Assembly: GCA_037043455.1 (NCBI GenBank)
Contig: JAWPHD010001235.1
Coordinates: forward strand, 248,001 to 312,000
Origin: Cyrtodaria siliqua
Lineage: Eukaryota > Mollusca > Bivalvia > Adapedonta > Hiatellidae
DNA: 64,000 bases
Direction of reading: 5' to 3'
Made by a program: the position numbers and the translations under genes. The notes beneath the pieces are model-generated. The model was not told the DNA's origin. It worked only from the letters and a program-made list of their open reading frames with translations, and did not search any database. Within the stretch, counting starts at the first letter, position 1; every line of letters starts with the position of its first letter. Below are positions 1-10,603 of this stretch, piece after piece.

Positions 1-1319
1 TCATGAGAGGTAATGTAGGGTGAACACACATTTCACGCCCGCCGAACTTGAAGACTCCGATCTTAAAGGTGAATGGCCACCCTTTTTTGTTGCATTATCA
101 ATTAAAAAAATTAAACTCTTAAACCTCATATGAACATTTCTTGATAGACGCAGAAAGAAGCATAAATTTAAAACCGCTACTAAATTGCATGTAAAATAAG
201 TATTATTTGCATGACGTAGATACTACTTTTACAACTGCGTGACGGCACGGGGAATTGACACTAATCCGAACTGAATGTAGCTGCACAGCTATTGCCAGAT
301 AATTGATTAATACATTTACCTGTGGATTATTTTACCTGTTCAAAGTTTTCTACGTCATGAAATAAAATCTTATTCTCGTTTTTTCACAGATATTGCATTG
401 TGTGAATTGTAGATATCTATCGTTGTGTTTTTATTTCGATTTAAATAAACATTTACATGTTCCTAAAGCAAAGGATAGACGGATTTTTTTCAATTGGATT
501 TGTACGGAGATAGACTGAACATCAAGGAGTGTTACATGAGGTGCAGCTGTAGTAAAACGTTAATCGGAAAAAAATCTGACACATACGAGCGAATTATACA
601 ACATTTGTAAATATACATTAAGTAATTACACAACGCGATAACATTTAAAGTCTGCTCTTTAATCATTCAAATTACACATTTACAGCTTAAGATAAGATAA
701 AAACAAATATTTACACCGCAAATGGTTTCTTAACTGTATAAATATTGGCCCAGTGTAATAAACAAAATACAGAAACTGTAAATCGTCAAAAAGGGAATTG
801 TCGACTTCATTTAGACTAACAAAATAAACCACTGGGTGTCATTATGTTAATATCACATCCTCTCGGTCGACATTACATTCTCGGGTTGATAATATCCACT
901 GGCACCCTCAAGAGGATGTAATATTTATTTTATTATACCGAACAAATGCTCCTATGGGAAATCGTATTAATAAGACAGGTCTTTTTGAACATAATTATTT
1001 ATAATAGTAAAAATTCCATTTTTAGAACTGAGCTTTTCAAAAAAAGCTAGCGGGATGATGTTTTGCGCTATCACCCGCTACGACGCGTTGAGGGTGATAG
1101 TGCGAAATATCAACCCGGCAGGGCATGGGTATTTTACATGGAGTGTTTACAGTGAGGTATACTAATATTGAATAGAAGACGACTGTACAAATGATAGCTC
1201 GTCGTTTTTCTGCAAGGTATAATTAATAGCATTATGGAACGTATAAACGATTGCAAACTCGAAGGTTTTAAATCGAAATAGGAGAGAAAAAGGAGTTTTC
1301 ACAACAAAACGTGCACCTA
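1..1319. other. 3' flank of gene 1, no gene seen
   Basis: I see no coding region or RNA gene here. The sequence is AT-rich. The only structure noted is a short imperfect hairpin, with arms 1061-1076 and 1092-1107 matching at 14 of 16 positions around a 15-base loop. The region lies downstream of the stop codon of gene 1 on the minus strand. Confidence 0.5.
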
Positions 1320-1325
1320 TTTATT
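1320..1325 (-). terminator. candidate poly(A) signal for gene 1
   Basis: The minus strand reads AATAAA about 140 bases after the stop codon at 1466. This is a normal distance for a cleavage signal of gene 1. Such hexamers are frequent by chance in AT-rich DNA, so this is only a candidate. Confidence 0.45.
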
Positions 1326-1465
1326 TTGAATGTAATTTTTTTTTAATAATAAATGTGTTTAATGTAAACTTTCGCTCATATGTTGAATATATACCACCAC
1401 CAATTGGTAAATTGGTTAAATGTTTATCGGTGGTTGCATTCATTAAATCTGACGGAAATTATACG

Positions 1466-2442
1466 CTATAGATGAAGTTGATGTTCTATTTCATCCCTCG
1501 TCCATTTATTTATCTGATTTCTCTCAGCCAACTTAGTGGCTTCTATACGTGAGATATAGTCCTTCACTTTATCTCTACCTTGGATGCCTTTTTCCTTTTC
1601 CATATGCAATGCATCCTGTAAGGTGAACACCTCCGTTTTCCTTCCTTGCTTTCTGAGGTTCGCCTTTTTCCTAAGATCTTGTCTCAGCTGATAAGCAGCT
1701 TTAGACTTATCAAAGAATGTATCTGATCTGAGCATTTTCACTTTGGGTACATCTTCGTTTCCTTCCTTATTCTTGTTCGTGTTTTGGAAGTCATTGTAAT
1801 TTGTAGCAACCGTCGAACGTAGCGAGGGAAAAGCACTTTGTTGTCGTTTGATCGACTGCCCGGGTAAATCAGGAATATTCCTATATGGTATAGCAGACAT
1901 GCTTCTCGCGTGTGGATTAATCTTAGTTATGCTGGTGTTTGTTCTGTCGCTGTCAATATCCGGATTCGAATTTTCAAGATCGTCAATTTTCAAATCATCT
2001 TCGATTTTATGCACTTTCTTATACATTGAAAACTTTACAGATGGCGTTGTAGCCCGTGTGATTATCCCGGTTTTTCGTGGAGTGAAAACAGTGGCATTAC
2101 CATTCTTTTCATTGTCGTCGGCGTCAGAATCAGAATCGTCGTCGTCGGAATCTGCATTATAATTCTGATTTTGTTTCTGTTTCGGTTGCTGCTGTTTTAA
2201 ATTATAATAATTGTTTATCCATTCAGCAGGAGCAATATTGACCACACTGCTGGAATCCTTGGCTCCAGCAGACGGATGGCTGTAATATTTCCCGCTCTTT
2301 TGACGAAATTTGTGCGCCTCGTATCGGATATTCTTGCGAGACGTCTCACGCTGACTGGCAATGTCGTCATAGATCATATTAAGCCGCGTCTGGACGACCC
2401 GGTTTCTTCTGTATGCGGTTCTTTCATTTATACTCCAGAAAA
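1466..2442 (-). CDS. last coding exon of an unrecognised protein (gene 1)
   Basis: This is a long open minus-strand exon. It stays open above the first internal ATG (2377) up to a splice acceptor (ttttcag before 2442), so that ATG is probably not the start. It ends with TAG at 1466. Joined in phase to the exon at 10496-10598 it gives 359 residues. The product is hydrophilic: a Gln/Lys-rich stretch near residues 117-127, a strongly acidic Asp/Ser run near 132-146, and a basic, helical-looking C-terminus rich in Lys, Arg and Glu. I see no signal peptide, membrane segment or catalytic motif and do not recognise a family; much of it is probably disordered. The only other gene-like exons on this strand (CPT1) are more than 20 kb away. 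The open length and splice context make coding likely; the function is unknown. Confidence 0.7.
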
Positions 2443-3603
2443 CTGAAAAGTGGGAAAAACGGGATTAAAATATGCAACAGCCACATTTTACAATTCATGT
2501 ACATCGTTTCTTGACCTACTGACGACGAGCCTGTATATATATATATTTACCTATTTTGAGAATCCAAACTCTACAGACAAAATATAAACCATTTAACCAG
2601 TCAGGCCAAACCCCAAAACTGGATCATCGAATTAAGAGTTACCAACTGATAATTCACTTTACGCATATTAAATCACGGTTCTTTTAAAAACCGCTGAATA
2701 AACCTATACATGTACTTTTCTTTCAATTAAAGAAAAGCAAATAAAATGATTGAGATGAATCGGATTTTACAACGCATTAACACAAATAGGTCACATGGCA
2801 CCAACAGGAATACATTTTCCATTACACTGAAATAATGTATGCAGAATGGGTCTAGTTGCTTCTTGTTCTAGGCTTAACTGGCAAAAATGCAAAAAGTACC
2901 AGTCCATAAATGTGTTTTTTCTTCTATTTGTATACGTTTTTAAGACTTTTACTAAAACAATTATTTTTAAAAGGGGCCAGGTCCTAAAATGTTCGTTTCT
3001 TGACTTTTGAAAGACATTTACTGAAGAAAAAAACTGAAAAAAGGCCGGCCCCTAAAACAAATCTCTATATTGTATATATGCTACATGCTCGTACATTGTT
3101 GTAGTAAGCAAGTATGTAATAAATACATGTTTAGTTACGTTGTAAAAAAAAAAATGAAATAACATGTTTAAACCAAGATACATGTATGAGGTGTTTTATT
3201 CGGCGGTTTATTTAGATTGTTAAATTAAAAACATTCGATTAATTGTGAATTAAAAAGAATGCAAGAAACACATGTTTGCGTTGCCGATATATAATACTTA
3301 TTTATTGTATGGATACAACTTGAAATGTGCTGATTTATATTTAATTCGGCATATATTAAGAATAATAGAGGTGGTTTTTTTTATAGCATTAAATGGGGTA
3401 GGGTTTTTTGTAGAAGAATATTATGTTACGTGTAAAATGTAAAAAGAAAGGAAGTAAAACCAGCAACAACTATTTTTAAAATATAATCAACAAATTTATT
3501 AAAATACTACAATGAAAAATATTCACTTACAGAAAATACATAAAATGGATCCAGTATTTCTTTTAAAAAATCCAATATACGAATAAAATCTAAATAATAT
3601 TGG

Positions 3604-3675
3604 CAAGTGTCCCTTTAATCTAAATTCAAGTGTCCTTTTAATCATAATTGTCAAGTGCCCCTTTAATCCAATTTC
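3604..3675. repeat. three short direct copies ending in the TTAAAGGG-family terminus
   Basis: Three degenerate copies of CAAGTGTCCCTTTAATC start at 3604, 3627 and 3652. The core is the terminal sequence of the dispersed TTAAAGGG(A/G)CAC inverted-repeat family seen elsewhere (for example 16071-16365), so this looks like a tandem expansion of an element end. Confidence 0.55.
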
Positions 3676-3974
3676 ACTTCAAGTCTTTCCTAGTGTATTA
3701 ATTCACTATAGTCCAAATGTCCAAATAACCTAATAATCCAATGTCACTAGATGAGCACAATATTTTTTTATCCTCGCACAATATATTTTAATTCACAGGA
3801 ACCAACCATGTCAATATGTTGTAAATTCTTAAATAATGAACCAGATACTCCACTTCAAATATTGATACTGAAAATCCTAGGTTTTATTAAGGTCAGCTTT
3901 ACATACCAATATAGAACATTCTACATTAAAGCATGTTCTGTAGTAACAATCTACATATCTCATTATGTAAACAA

Positions 3975-4061
3975 TAATAGTAGTAGTAGTAGTAGTAGTA
4001 GTAGTAGAAGTAGTAGTAGTAGTAGTAGTATTAATAGTAGTAGTAGTTGTTGTTGTTGTTG
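3975..4061. repeat. (TAG)n then (TTG)n microsatellite
   Basis: A run of tag trinucleotides with a few interruptions (3975-4047) passes into ttg repeats (to 4061). The serine- or cysteine-rich open frame over it is a product of the repeat. Confidence 0.9.
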
Positions 4062-4072
4062 GATGGAATCGG

Positions 4073-4135
4073 GTGTAAAATGCTTAAAATAACCCTGGTG
4101 CGTAACCTAGGATAACAAGTATTACTGTGCAAACT
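4073..4135 (+). repeat. dispersed repeat, copy 1 (inverted relative to 10000-10065)
   Basis: About 60 bases, including AACCCTGGTGCGTAACCTAG and TATTACTGTGC, match the reverse complement of 10000-10065 with few differences. The family is not identified. Confidence 0.65.
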
Positions 4136-5150
4136 GAATTTCCTCCCGTAGATAAGGAGTTAAACTAGTGTAAAGCACGTTCTATGACTCCCTGTATCAT
4201 AGAAATATTATTATTTTCAATTTCAAGTATGACCTTAGACCCGACGAAAAGCACTTAAACACATAAGTGTTATCTATCCCACTCGATGTAAGTGTGTCTT
4301 TATATAAATGTATTTTATCCTATTAACACCGGGTTGTTTTGGCTTCAAATTATTATTTTAAAGTGTCATTTCCAATTTAAGTCCAAATCACAATAATCTG
4401 TGAATTACATTTAAAACTTACCTCCATGCACGTATACTTTAATTAAAGGTACTAGAGGCTATCTGAACAGCATTATGGGTATTCATTTTCAATTTGCATA
4501 TATATGATAAATAGATAGATATTTTTATTGATTTAAACGTTTACAGTTTCTCATCGTTACCATACACAATGTGTAATACATAATTTTATTCTATACCTAA
4601 TTTATACATCCAATCGTAGACGCTCTTTCGAGTCATGTGACCGTACAATATATTTCCGTATCGGGACGCACGCGCGTACAAAATATCCCGTATTTTGTTC
4701 GTATTGTACGCTTCACAGGTTCCATGTTAAACCTATGATAAAGACCGAAACGCGTGAAAAGGTCCGAATAAAAATCAGAACCGACAGGCTTCTGTCATTA
4801 CCTAACCATAAATTGTTGTCAAGTAATGAAAACCTATCTATTGCACATATTTTTATTTAATTTTCCTTTATAACAAAAAAAAAACACAAAAAACTAGCAT
4901 AATATATCATTGTTTGAAACTGACCTTCGGTAGTATTTAATCACTGTTGACAACGGAGAAATGGGCATTCTTTCAAGCAAATAAAGCTTGAGAGTAAGCC
5001 ATGTCGAACACAATATATAAAATACATAGACCTACATGCAATTGTGCTTTCGATGTTCATAGCGACTTGCTTGAAAGCATGAAACAAACGAAAGTTATAT
5101 CCGAATTATAAATGATTGGTTAAAATAAAGGTATAGAATAAAAAGGTTAC

Positions 5151-5300
5151 TTAACATGGTTCTGTACAATACGGGATATATTTGGACTCGTACACAGCTG
5201 GAAAAAATCATATTGGACTCGCCTAACGGCTCGTCCAATATGACTTTTCCAGCTGTGTACTCGTCCAAATATATCTCCGTATTGTACAGAACCATGTTAA
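5151..5300. mobile_element. foldback element, 150 bp
   Basis: This is an almost perfect inverted repeat with arms of about 67 bases (5151-5218 and 5232-5300), starting TTAACATGGTTCTGTACAAT. The apex reads GACTCGCCTAACGGCTCGTC, itself a short palindrome. The structure is that of a non-autonomous foldback or MITE. A related but diverged sequence lies at about 4640-4735. Confidence 0.85.
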
Positions 5301-5607
5301 ATAACCTATAAATAATCACGTGACAGATTACACATATTTCTACACACTCACTTGTAGTTTCAATGCAACTAATGTTATAATAACTTGTAGTTCAATCCAT
5401 TTGCATATGTTTCTATGAATATTGTGATTTTGAATTGATGTATTGTAACATATCTGCAATACAATATTATTAAACTAGGTTTCAATGCATATAATCATTA
5501 ATTAAACATCGCGGCATACTGTTTGTTTTTCTACTTAACTTGCATTTGTCAACGAGAGCAATATTTTTTAAAGAAATTGTTAGTTTCAATTTTCAATTAT
5601 TTCTTAA

Positions 5608-5949
5608 CTGCATAGACATACTAAAATTAGAATAGCGATGGCCAGATTAATTGTCTCATCACACAGCCTTGCTGTAGAGACTGGTAGGTGGCATAGACCT
5701 AGAAGTATACCATTAAAAGATAGAATATGTATCCACTGCAACAAGATTGAAGACGAATTTCATTTCATTTTAGAATGCGATCATTTTAAAGATATTCGAA
5801 AAATATATATTAAAAAGTATTTTTGGAATCGACCGAGCATGTTCAAATTAAAATAATTTTTTAACAGCAAAAATAAAAAGGTAATTAAAAATCTGAGTGT
5901 GTATATTTTTAAATCATTTGAAGTAAGAAAAACTTTAACAATGAATTGA
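5608..5949 (+). pseudogene. 3' end of a non-LTR retrotransposon (LINE) reverse-transcriptase ORF
   Basis: The frame from 5608 translates to the C-terminal tail typical of animal LINE polyproteins: a LAVETGRWHRP-like segment, a zinc-knuckle-like CIHC, then EDEFHFILEC with His and Cys at the usual spacing, and further on a KSFEVRKT-like ending. It is interrupted by an in-frame TAA at 5854-5856, after which the same frame continues to TGA at 5947-5949. No upstream polymerase domain is present, so this is a 5'-truncated dead copy, as is usual for LINE insertions. The family match is from recognition of the motif pattern; the exact clade is not determined. Confidence 0.8.
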
Positions 5950-6271
5950 TCTGATGTATTTTAAATTCCATGTCTCAATTATTTGTAATTCCATGATTCA
6001 ATTGTGTGTAATTTTGCCAAATAATCATGTATAATTGTGTGTAATTGTACTCGTATTCTTTTTACTTATTCGTATGTAATTGTGTGTGGTGTGGTGGTAA
6101 GCCACGTTTGAAAATCTTGATCCTGTTTGAATTGGGTGTTTATGTGCTTATATGTGCATAGCAAGAATATGGTTATCTATTATACAACAACCAACACAGT
6201 AATATATCTCTACATGTTCAGTCACCTTCTCCGTGAATTCTGAATTGCATACTGAGACATGTTCATGTATG

Positions 6272-6525
6272 CTTGTTTGTTTGTTTGTATGGTGTTTTAC
6301 GTCATTTTCAACACACGTCAGGTTATATATGACGGTCGATTTTTTTGTGGTGGAGGCAGACCACACACTTTTCGTTGGTAAAACCAGAACTATACACCTC
6401 CCGCCATCCGTAAAAATCGACACTTCCGCACTTACAAGTCGAGCTTGCAGGGGCATTCGAACCCGCAGCGGTGAGAGGCGAGAAGGTTTATAACGCAACG
6501 TCGTTAACAACTCGGCCATGGAGAC
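6272..6525 (-). mobile_element. tRNA-derived SINE, family A, copy 1
   Basis: The minus strand begins with a tRNA-like head: an A box near TGGCCGAGTTGTTAACG (about 6500-6520) and a B box GGGTTCGAATGCC (about 6450). It is followed by a body shared with 14526-14690 and 56467-56704 (CTCGACTTGTAAGTG, the complement of GACGGTCGAT) and a (CAAA)n-like tail at 6273-6288. This is a polymerase III-type retroposon. Confidence 0.8.
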
Positions 6526-6559
6526 GTACAAAGCGAATTATTTTTTGCACATTATTAAA

Positions 6560-6758
6560 TGTTTGATTATACTACACCAATTATATACTTAAACAAATGG
6601 CAAAAAAAGAATGCATAAAACATGAAAACACAAAATTGTGTTTAATTATATTCAAGCAGGTTTAAAATCAAAATGATACATGATACTGAATCAATAAATC
6701 AAGACGTTTTTTCAATGCTTGATAAAAACTTAAAGATTGCCATTGTGTCCCTTTAATC
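6560..6758 (-). mobile_element. TTAAAGGG-family inverted-repeat element, truncated copy
   Basis: Read on the minus strand this starts GGGACACAATGGCAATCTTT. It continues with the family body (TTATCAAGCATTGAAA, a TTTATTgATyCAGTAT block, then a TTTTGAyTTTAAACCTG block) as in copies at 14868, 16071 and 38981. The distal inverted end is missing. Confidence 0.65.
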
Positions 6759-6890
6759 CAGTATTATATAATCCTACAATACAAAATCTGTTTCTGTATA
6801 AAGGGTATCCAGCTGGTTGATAGATTCACGTTCAGCACCGGTTTGCAAAACTGTAAGCCTTAAAATTTCTCCATTTCCTTCCATTGTTAT

Positions 6891-7321
6891 CTATGGTGGC
6901 TGATTTCTGCTATTTGTCGTCTTTTAGTTATTTCGCCGCGAAAAGGCACAGAACGAAAAAATGACAGGACGAAAAGACGCCAAATGCAGCGCGAAAAGAC
7001 AACAGAACAAAAAGACGACATTCAAGGGCGAACAGACGACAGAACGCCACGCGAAAAGACGGAAAGACGACACTTAAGCCGCGAAAAGACGCCATTTGAT
7101 ATTGTCTTTTCATTATTTCGTGTGGCCTTCTGTCGTCTTTTCGCGATGCATTTTTCGTCTTTTCGTTCTGTCGTTCTGAATAATAACACTTTGATTACAC
7201 ATTACACTTGTTTCCAATGCAAATGGCCGCAGTGCCGAAATGCGCATGTCAACCGGAAAGCAAAAAGACGACAGGCGGCGAAATAACGAAAAGACGACAT
7301 GGCAGAAATTAGCTACCATAG
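6891..7321. mobile_element. MITE with long TIRs filled with GAAAAGACGAC motifs
   Basis: Terminal inverted repeats of about 50 bases (CTATGGTGGCTGATTTCTG at the left; agCTACCATAG at the right end) enclose a 431-bp element flanked by TTAT on both sides (6887-6890 and 7322-7325), a likely 4-bp target duplication. The interior holds about a dozen degenerate copies of CGAAAAGACGAC, direct in the left half and mainly inverted in the right. The open frames over it follow from this repetition. Confidence 0.8.
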
Positions 7322-7540
7322 TTATCTGACCATGTTTAAAAACCTGTAAAAACAAAAACCTGATATGGATACGGGGAAATTTACTGCTTACTGAAGATAA
7401 AAGTGTCCGCCATTAAAAATCAACAAGATAATGGGGTGGTTAGTTACTTATTATTTTCAGCAAGGGTACCAACACCGGGACAAATGTCAACATTTGCTCA
7501 GCCCATCATCATGCCTACTTTTACTGAAATTCGTATCTAA

Positions 7541-7768
7541 AACTGTCAAAAGCACGATGAGCTGCATCAATGTCCAGAATACAGTTACAGCCCCTAAAAC
7601 TGTCAAAAACACGATGAGCTGCATCAATGTCCAGAATACAGTTACAGCCCCTAAAACTGTCAAAAGCACGATGAGCTGCATCAATGTCCAGAATACAGTT
7701 ACAGCCCCTAAAACTGTCAAAAGCACGATGAGCTGCATCAATGTCCAGAATACAGTTACAGCCATAAA
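7541..7768. repeat. minisatellite, 57-bp unit x 4
   Basis: Four near-identical units start at 7541, 7598, 7655 and 7712. The unit length is a multiple of three, so both strands stay open. The repeated 19-residue peptides are not taken as evidence of coding. Confidence 0.95.
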
Positions 7769-8024
7769 ATAACAGGAAACTGCACTAAGCAAGTTTCAAG
7801 AAAAAAAGGATTAGCACTCTTATATAGAACTCCTTTCGAATTCACTAGGTGAGCACATCCGGTTGATTTGGAGTAAGTAAACCTTTAACTATTTAGATTT
7901 TATTTGGTGTTCCCTCATAATTCTCGTGCGTAATGAATGAATAATTGATCATACACAGGAACAGCTGGCATTATGTTTCAGGAGTGCATTTAAGAAATAA
8001 CCATGCTAATATTTTCAATCTGGG

Positions 8025-8109
8025 ACGGTTTGTGAGTGGTTTGACGGTCTGAAATTACGTTTTACGGCGACGCGGTAATTTCAGACCGTAAAACCAACCA
8101 CATACGGTT
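8025..8109. mobile_element. small foldback, 85 bp
   Basis: Arms of about 34 bases (ACGGTTTGTGAGTGGTTTGA... at the left; ...CCAACCACATACGGT at the right) surround a short GC-rich centre. The inner arm GGTCTGAAATTAC / GTAATTTCAGACC is perfect. Confidence 0.75.
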
Positions 8110-8574
8110 TATAATCACGACGTTATGTGATTTCACGTACTTTTCAGACGATAAATCGGGCATTTTACGGTCGCAAATTTGAGACGTTGGCCAATGGAGT
8201 TACGCGTTACATTATAGCTGCTTTAGAATATTTGTTTATATTACGCATAAAGGACCCCCATGGCTTTTACTCCTTTTCCATGTAGTTTATATATATATAA
8301 AAGACCCTGTGCATTTAAATACAACGCCTAAATAATTAAAATCATACAGTTTCCAATTGATCACCAGAAGACATCCATTTCTCGTTTGATAAAAGTCCAC
8401 CTCTCCTTTAAAGACATAGATATTAGATTTGGTTGAATTCACTTCCAGATCCCATTTGCAGTAATACTCATGTGCATTTCAATGTAAAAATTGCATTGAC
8501 CTGTCACATATTAACAAATGTAATATGCATTTATATGACGAGAAACATTTGTTTAAGTCATAAATAAAAGAATA

Positions 8575-8611
8575 TGTTCTGTTCTGTTCCGTTCTGTTCT
8601 GTTATGTTACA
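8575..8611. repeat. (TTCTG)n microsatellite
   Basis: Seven pentanucleotide units with two substitutions. Confidence 0.85.
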
Positions 8612-8708
8612 TTAATTAATTGTACTTTGATAAGTTGAGTAGATTTACAATATTAGAAAAATGATGAATTTCTTTTTGCTTGGGTATTACATGTTACATA
8701 TATTATCA

Positions 8709-8765
8709 TTAAAGGGACATACGGCAATATTGAAGTATTTATCAAACATTGCAATTAGCGTCTCG
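8709..8765 (+). mobile_element. TTAAAGGG-family element, left end
   Basis: The sequence TTAAAGGGACATACGGCAAT followed by a TTATCAAACATTGCAAT block matches the left end of the family. The matching body blocks and right end (AGATTGCCGTGTGTCC) appear only at 9836-9900 and 10205-10385, so one copy may have been split by later insertions between these points. Confidence 0.6.
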
Positions 8766-9276
8766 TTTTATTTATCCAGTATTTATTTAAGTGATAAACA
8801 AACTTTTACTTTCAATGATATTGTTTTCTCATTTCTAAATATTTGCCATGCTCTTCTCGAGTTGATTTTGTAATAGTCGTTGTTTTATAGTTTATTAAAG
8901 ACGTCATAATACAATAGTATATACAATACAACTTTACACATGATTTTAACTATGCCATTCGAAAAGAATTATAAGAGACTCTATGCAACTAAATTTCGTT
9001 TACAACAATAAAACAATAAGTTTAACTTATGCGACTGGTCCTGGACCTATTGCACCAGCCGTGCCATCAGACTCACTAGTGAAGCAATACCCCAACATAT
9101 CAATCGCAAAGGCTTTTTTTTATATGTCAACCATGGTTATATTAGATAGGGCAGTCCCCACGCTTAATACACCATAGAAGACATATACTAGGATTTCTAA
9201 AATTATTATTGTAGATGCCTTATAAATGCATTATATGCATTCAGTATATATGCATACATATTTAGTTATTATTTAA

Positions 9277-9447
9277 GAAATAGAACATCGTTTACTGTGA
9301 ATTATCGTTTAATATATCACGGTTTGGAGTTCAATTGTAAACAATAATTTGACGAGCCCGAAGGGCGAGTGAAATTATTGTTTACAATTGAATGACAAAC
9401 CGTGATATATTATAGATAATTCACCGTAAACGATGTTCTATTTCTAT
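9277..9447. mobile_element. foldback element, about 170 bp
   Basis: Two arms of about 75 bases (9277-9353; 9370-9447) are near-perfect inverted repeats starting AAATAGAACATCGTTTAC. The apex is GACGAGCCCGAAGGGCGAGT. The same GACGAG...CGAGT apex is found in two otherwise unrelated foldbacks in this window. Confidence 0.85.
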
Positions 9448-9999
9448 TCTAATACCCCTAAAATGTGAAAATAACGCGCACATCTGAAATCTTTCGCACT
9501 GCTTTGCTTGCTCTCCTAACGTTGCGTACGTTACAATGCGGAATGCGCAATGCGCAATGCTTATTCTCCTAACGTTGCAAAAATTACAGTGATATATCGT
9601 TCAATATAACGAGATATTTTAAACTAGGCTATATAGTGCGGGTGTATTAGAATTTTATTTAAAACATAGTTGCCTGAACGTGATAAATAAAACAATGTTG
9701 TATGTTATATGGTTTTACAAATGTCGGATGTTGTGTTCTATGTTATTTGTTTGCATCGTTTATTAACCGCCTCAGCGTTGATGGCGATGGACATAGTAAA
9801 AGGTTTATGCTGAAATAAAATAATTGAAAATTGAATCATTTTGACTTTAACCTGAGTGCATATAATTACATAAAGTTTTGAGTTTTAATATTTTCGTCCG
9901 ACTAAAAATTGACAAATATTAGTATTTTCTATACTGAATGTCCTAAACATAATGAATGAGCCTAAAAATAATCTTTTTTTTTGGCAAATAACTTATTCT

Positions 10000-10065
10000 G
10001 CACAGTAATACGTGCTATCCTAGGTGACGCACCAGGGTTAATTTTAGCATTTTACGTCAAATTCC
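10000..10065 (-). repeat. dispersed repeat, copy 2 (inverted)
   Basis: This is the reverse complement of the repeat at 4073-4135, with a few substitutions. It is inserted between parts of a TTAAAGGG-family element. Confidence 0.65.
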
Positions 10066-10159
10066 GTCCTAGCTATATGGTGTTTTCAAAGTTTAGATAG
10101 TAACACAATGGTTCTAACATCATATTTTGATTGATATAAGTGTTTTATCATGAACAGGA

Positions 10160-10203
10160 ACATTTTTATGATTTAAGATGTTTCATGAAAAATCCTGATG
10201 TAC
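10160..10203 (-). repeat. end of an AGGGAGTACATCAGG-family element
   Basis: AATCCTGATGTACCCCCTTT matches the right terminus of the element at 44150-44530. Only this end is visible here. Confidence 0.5.
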
Positions 10204-10204
10204 C

Positions 10205-10385
10205 CCCTTTAAATATAATAGTGTTGCAATATTGTCAACAATTATTAATAATATGCAAACACAAACTGCTTTATACTGTTCCTATAATTAATATGAATGA
10301 TTGAACAAATGCAAGTTATATAGACAAAAAACAACGGACGCTGTGAGTTTTAAATCAAGATTGCCGTGTGTCCATTTAACGTTTC
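10205..10385 (+). mobile_element. TTAAAGGG-family element, right part
   Basis: The block GTCAACAATTATTAATA, the GAACAAATGCAAGTTATATA block and the terminus AAGATTGCCGTGTGTCC match the right half of the family as seen at 16200-16365 and 39090-39208. Confidence 0.6.
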
Positions 10386-10495
10386 CGGTCTGTGACTGTT
10401 TCGTTTTGAACAGTCCTGTATACCGTTTCATACACACCGTGTATTTGTTAGAAAAGTATCATAAAACAAATATACAACAAAGAGAACCTATTTAC

Positions 10496-10598
10496 CAATG
10501 GGTCTCGGAAGTTTCCGTTGTCCTTCCTCCGTATTCATTTGCTTGGTTTTCGAGACCTGTCTCGTCGCAGGTACACTTATTGCTAAAGCCGCAGCCAT
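10496..10598 (-). CDS. proposed first coding exon of gene 1
   Basis: The minus strand has an ATG at 10598 in a favourable context (G at +4, A at -3). It is followed by 34 codons rich in Ala, Lys, Arg and Gln, beginning MAAALAISVPATRQ, then one base and a GT donor (gtaaat). The exon ends after the first base of a codon. The acceptor exon at 2442 begins with the two bases that complete a Val codon and then stays open for 325 codons. The total (103 + 977 nt) divides exactly by three. This agreement is the main support for joining the two. No homology is recognised, so the exon itself is less certain than the last exon; alternative first exons or additional small exons are possible. An open frame on the plus strand (10301-10603) is judged a shadow. 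Confidence 0.5.
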
Positions 10599-10603
10599 CT
10601 TAG

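Larger units (their letters stand above)
2443..10495 (-). other. large intron of gene 1 (proposed)
   Basis: If the two proposed exons are adjacent in the mRNA, this 8-kb stretch is one intron. It starts with gtaaat after 10496 and ends with a pyrimidine-rich ttttcag before 2442. It contains foldbacks, a LINE 3' fragment, a tRNA-derived SINE, inverted-repeat elements, a 57-bp minisatellite and microsatellites. Small additional exons with a compatible phase could be hidden here; I did not find any. Confidence 0.45.

Noticed and set aside
1848..2162. Plus-strand frame of 104 codons opposite gene 1
   Set aside because: Shadow of the minus-strand exon, whose frame is three times longer and has a splice acceptor and in-phase partner.
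5638..5856. The 72-codon frame as a functional zinc-finger protein
   Set aside because: The pattern is the C-terminal tail of a LINE polyprotein and the frame continues beyond an internal stop, so it is a truncated retrotransposon copy.
6928..7355. Arg/Lys-rich and Phe/Leu-rich overlapping frames
   Set aside because: They lie inside an inverted-repeat element filled with a GAAAAGACG motif and are open on both strands.
10301..10603. Plus-strand frame of 100 codons
   Set aside because: It overlaps a mobile-element fragment and is antisense to the proposed first exon of gene 1; no motif recognised.
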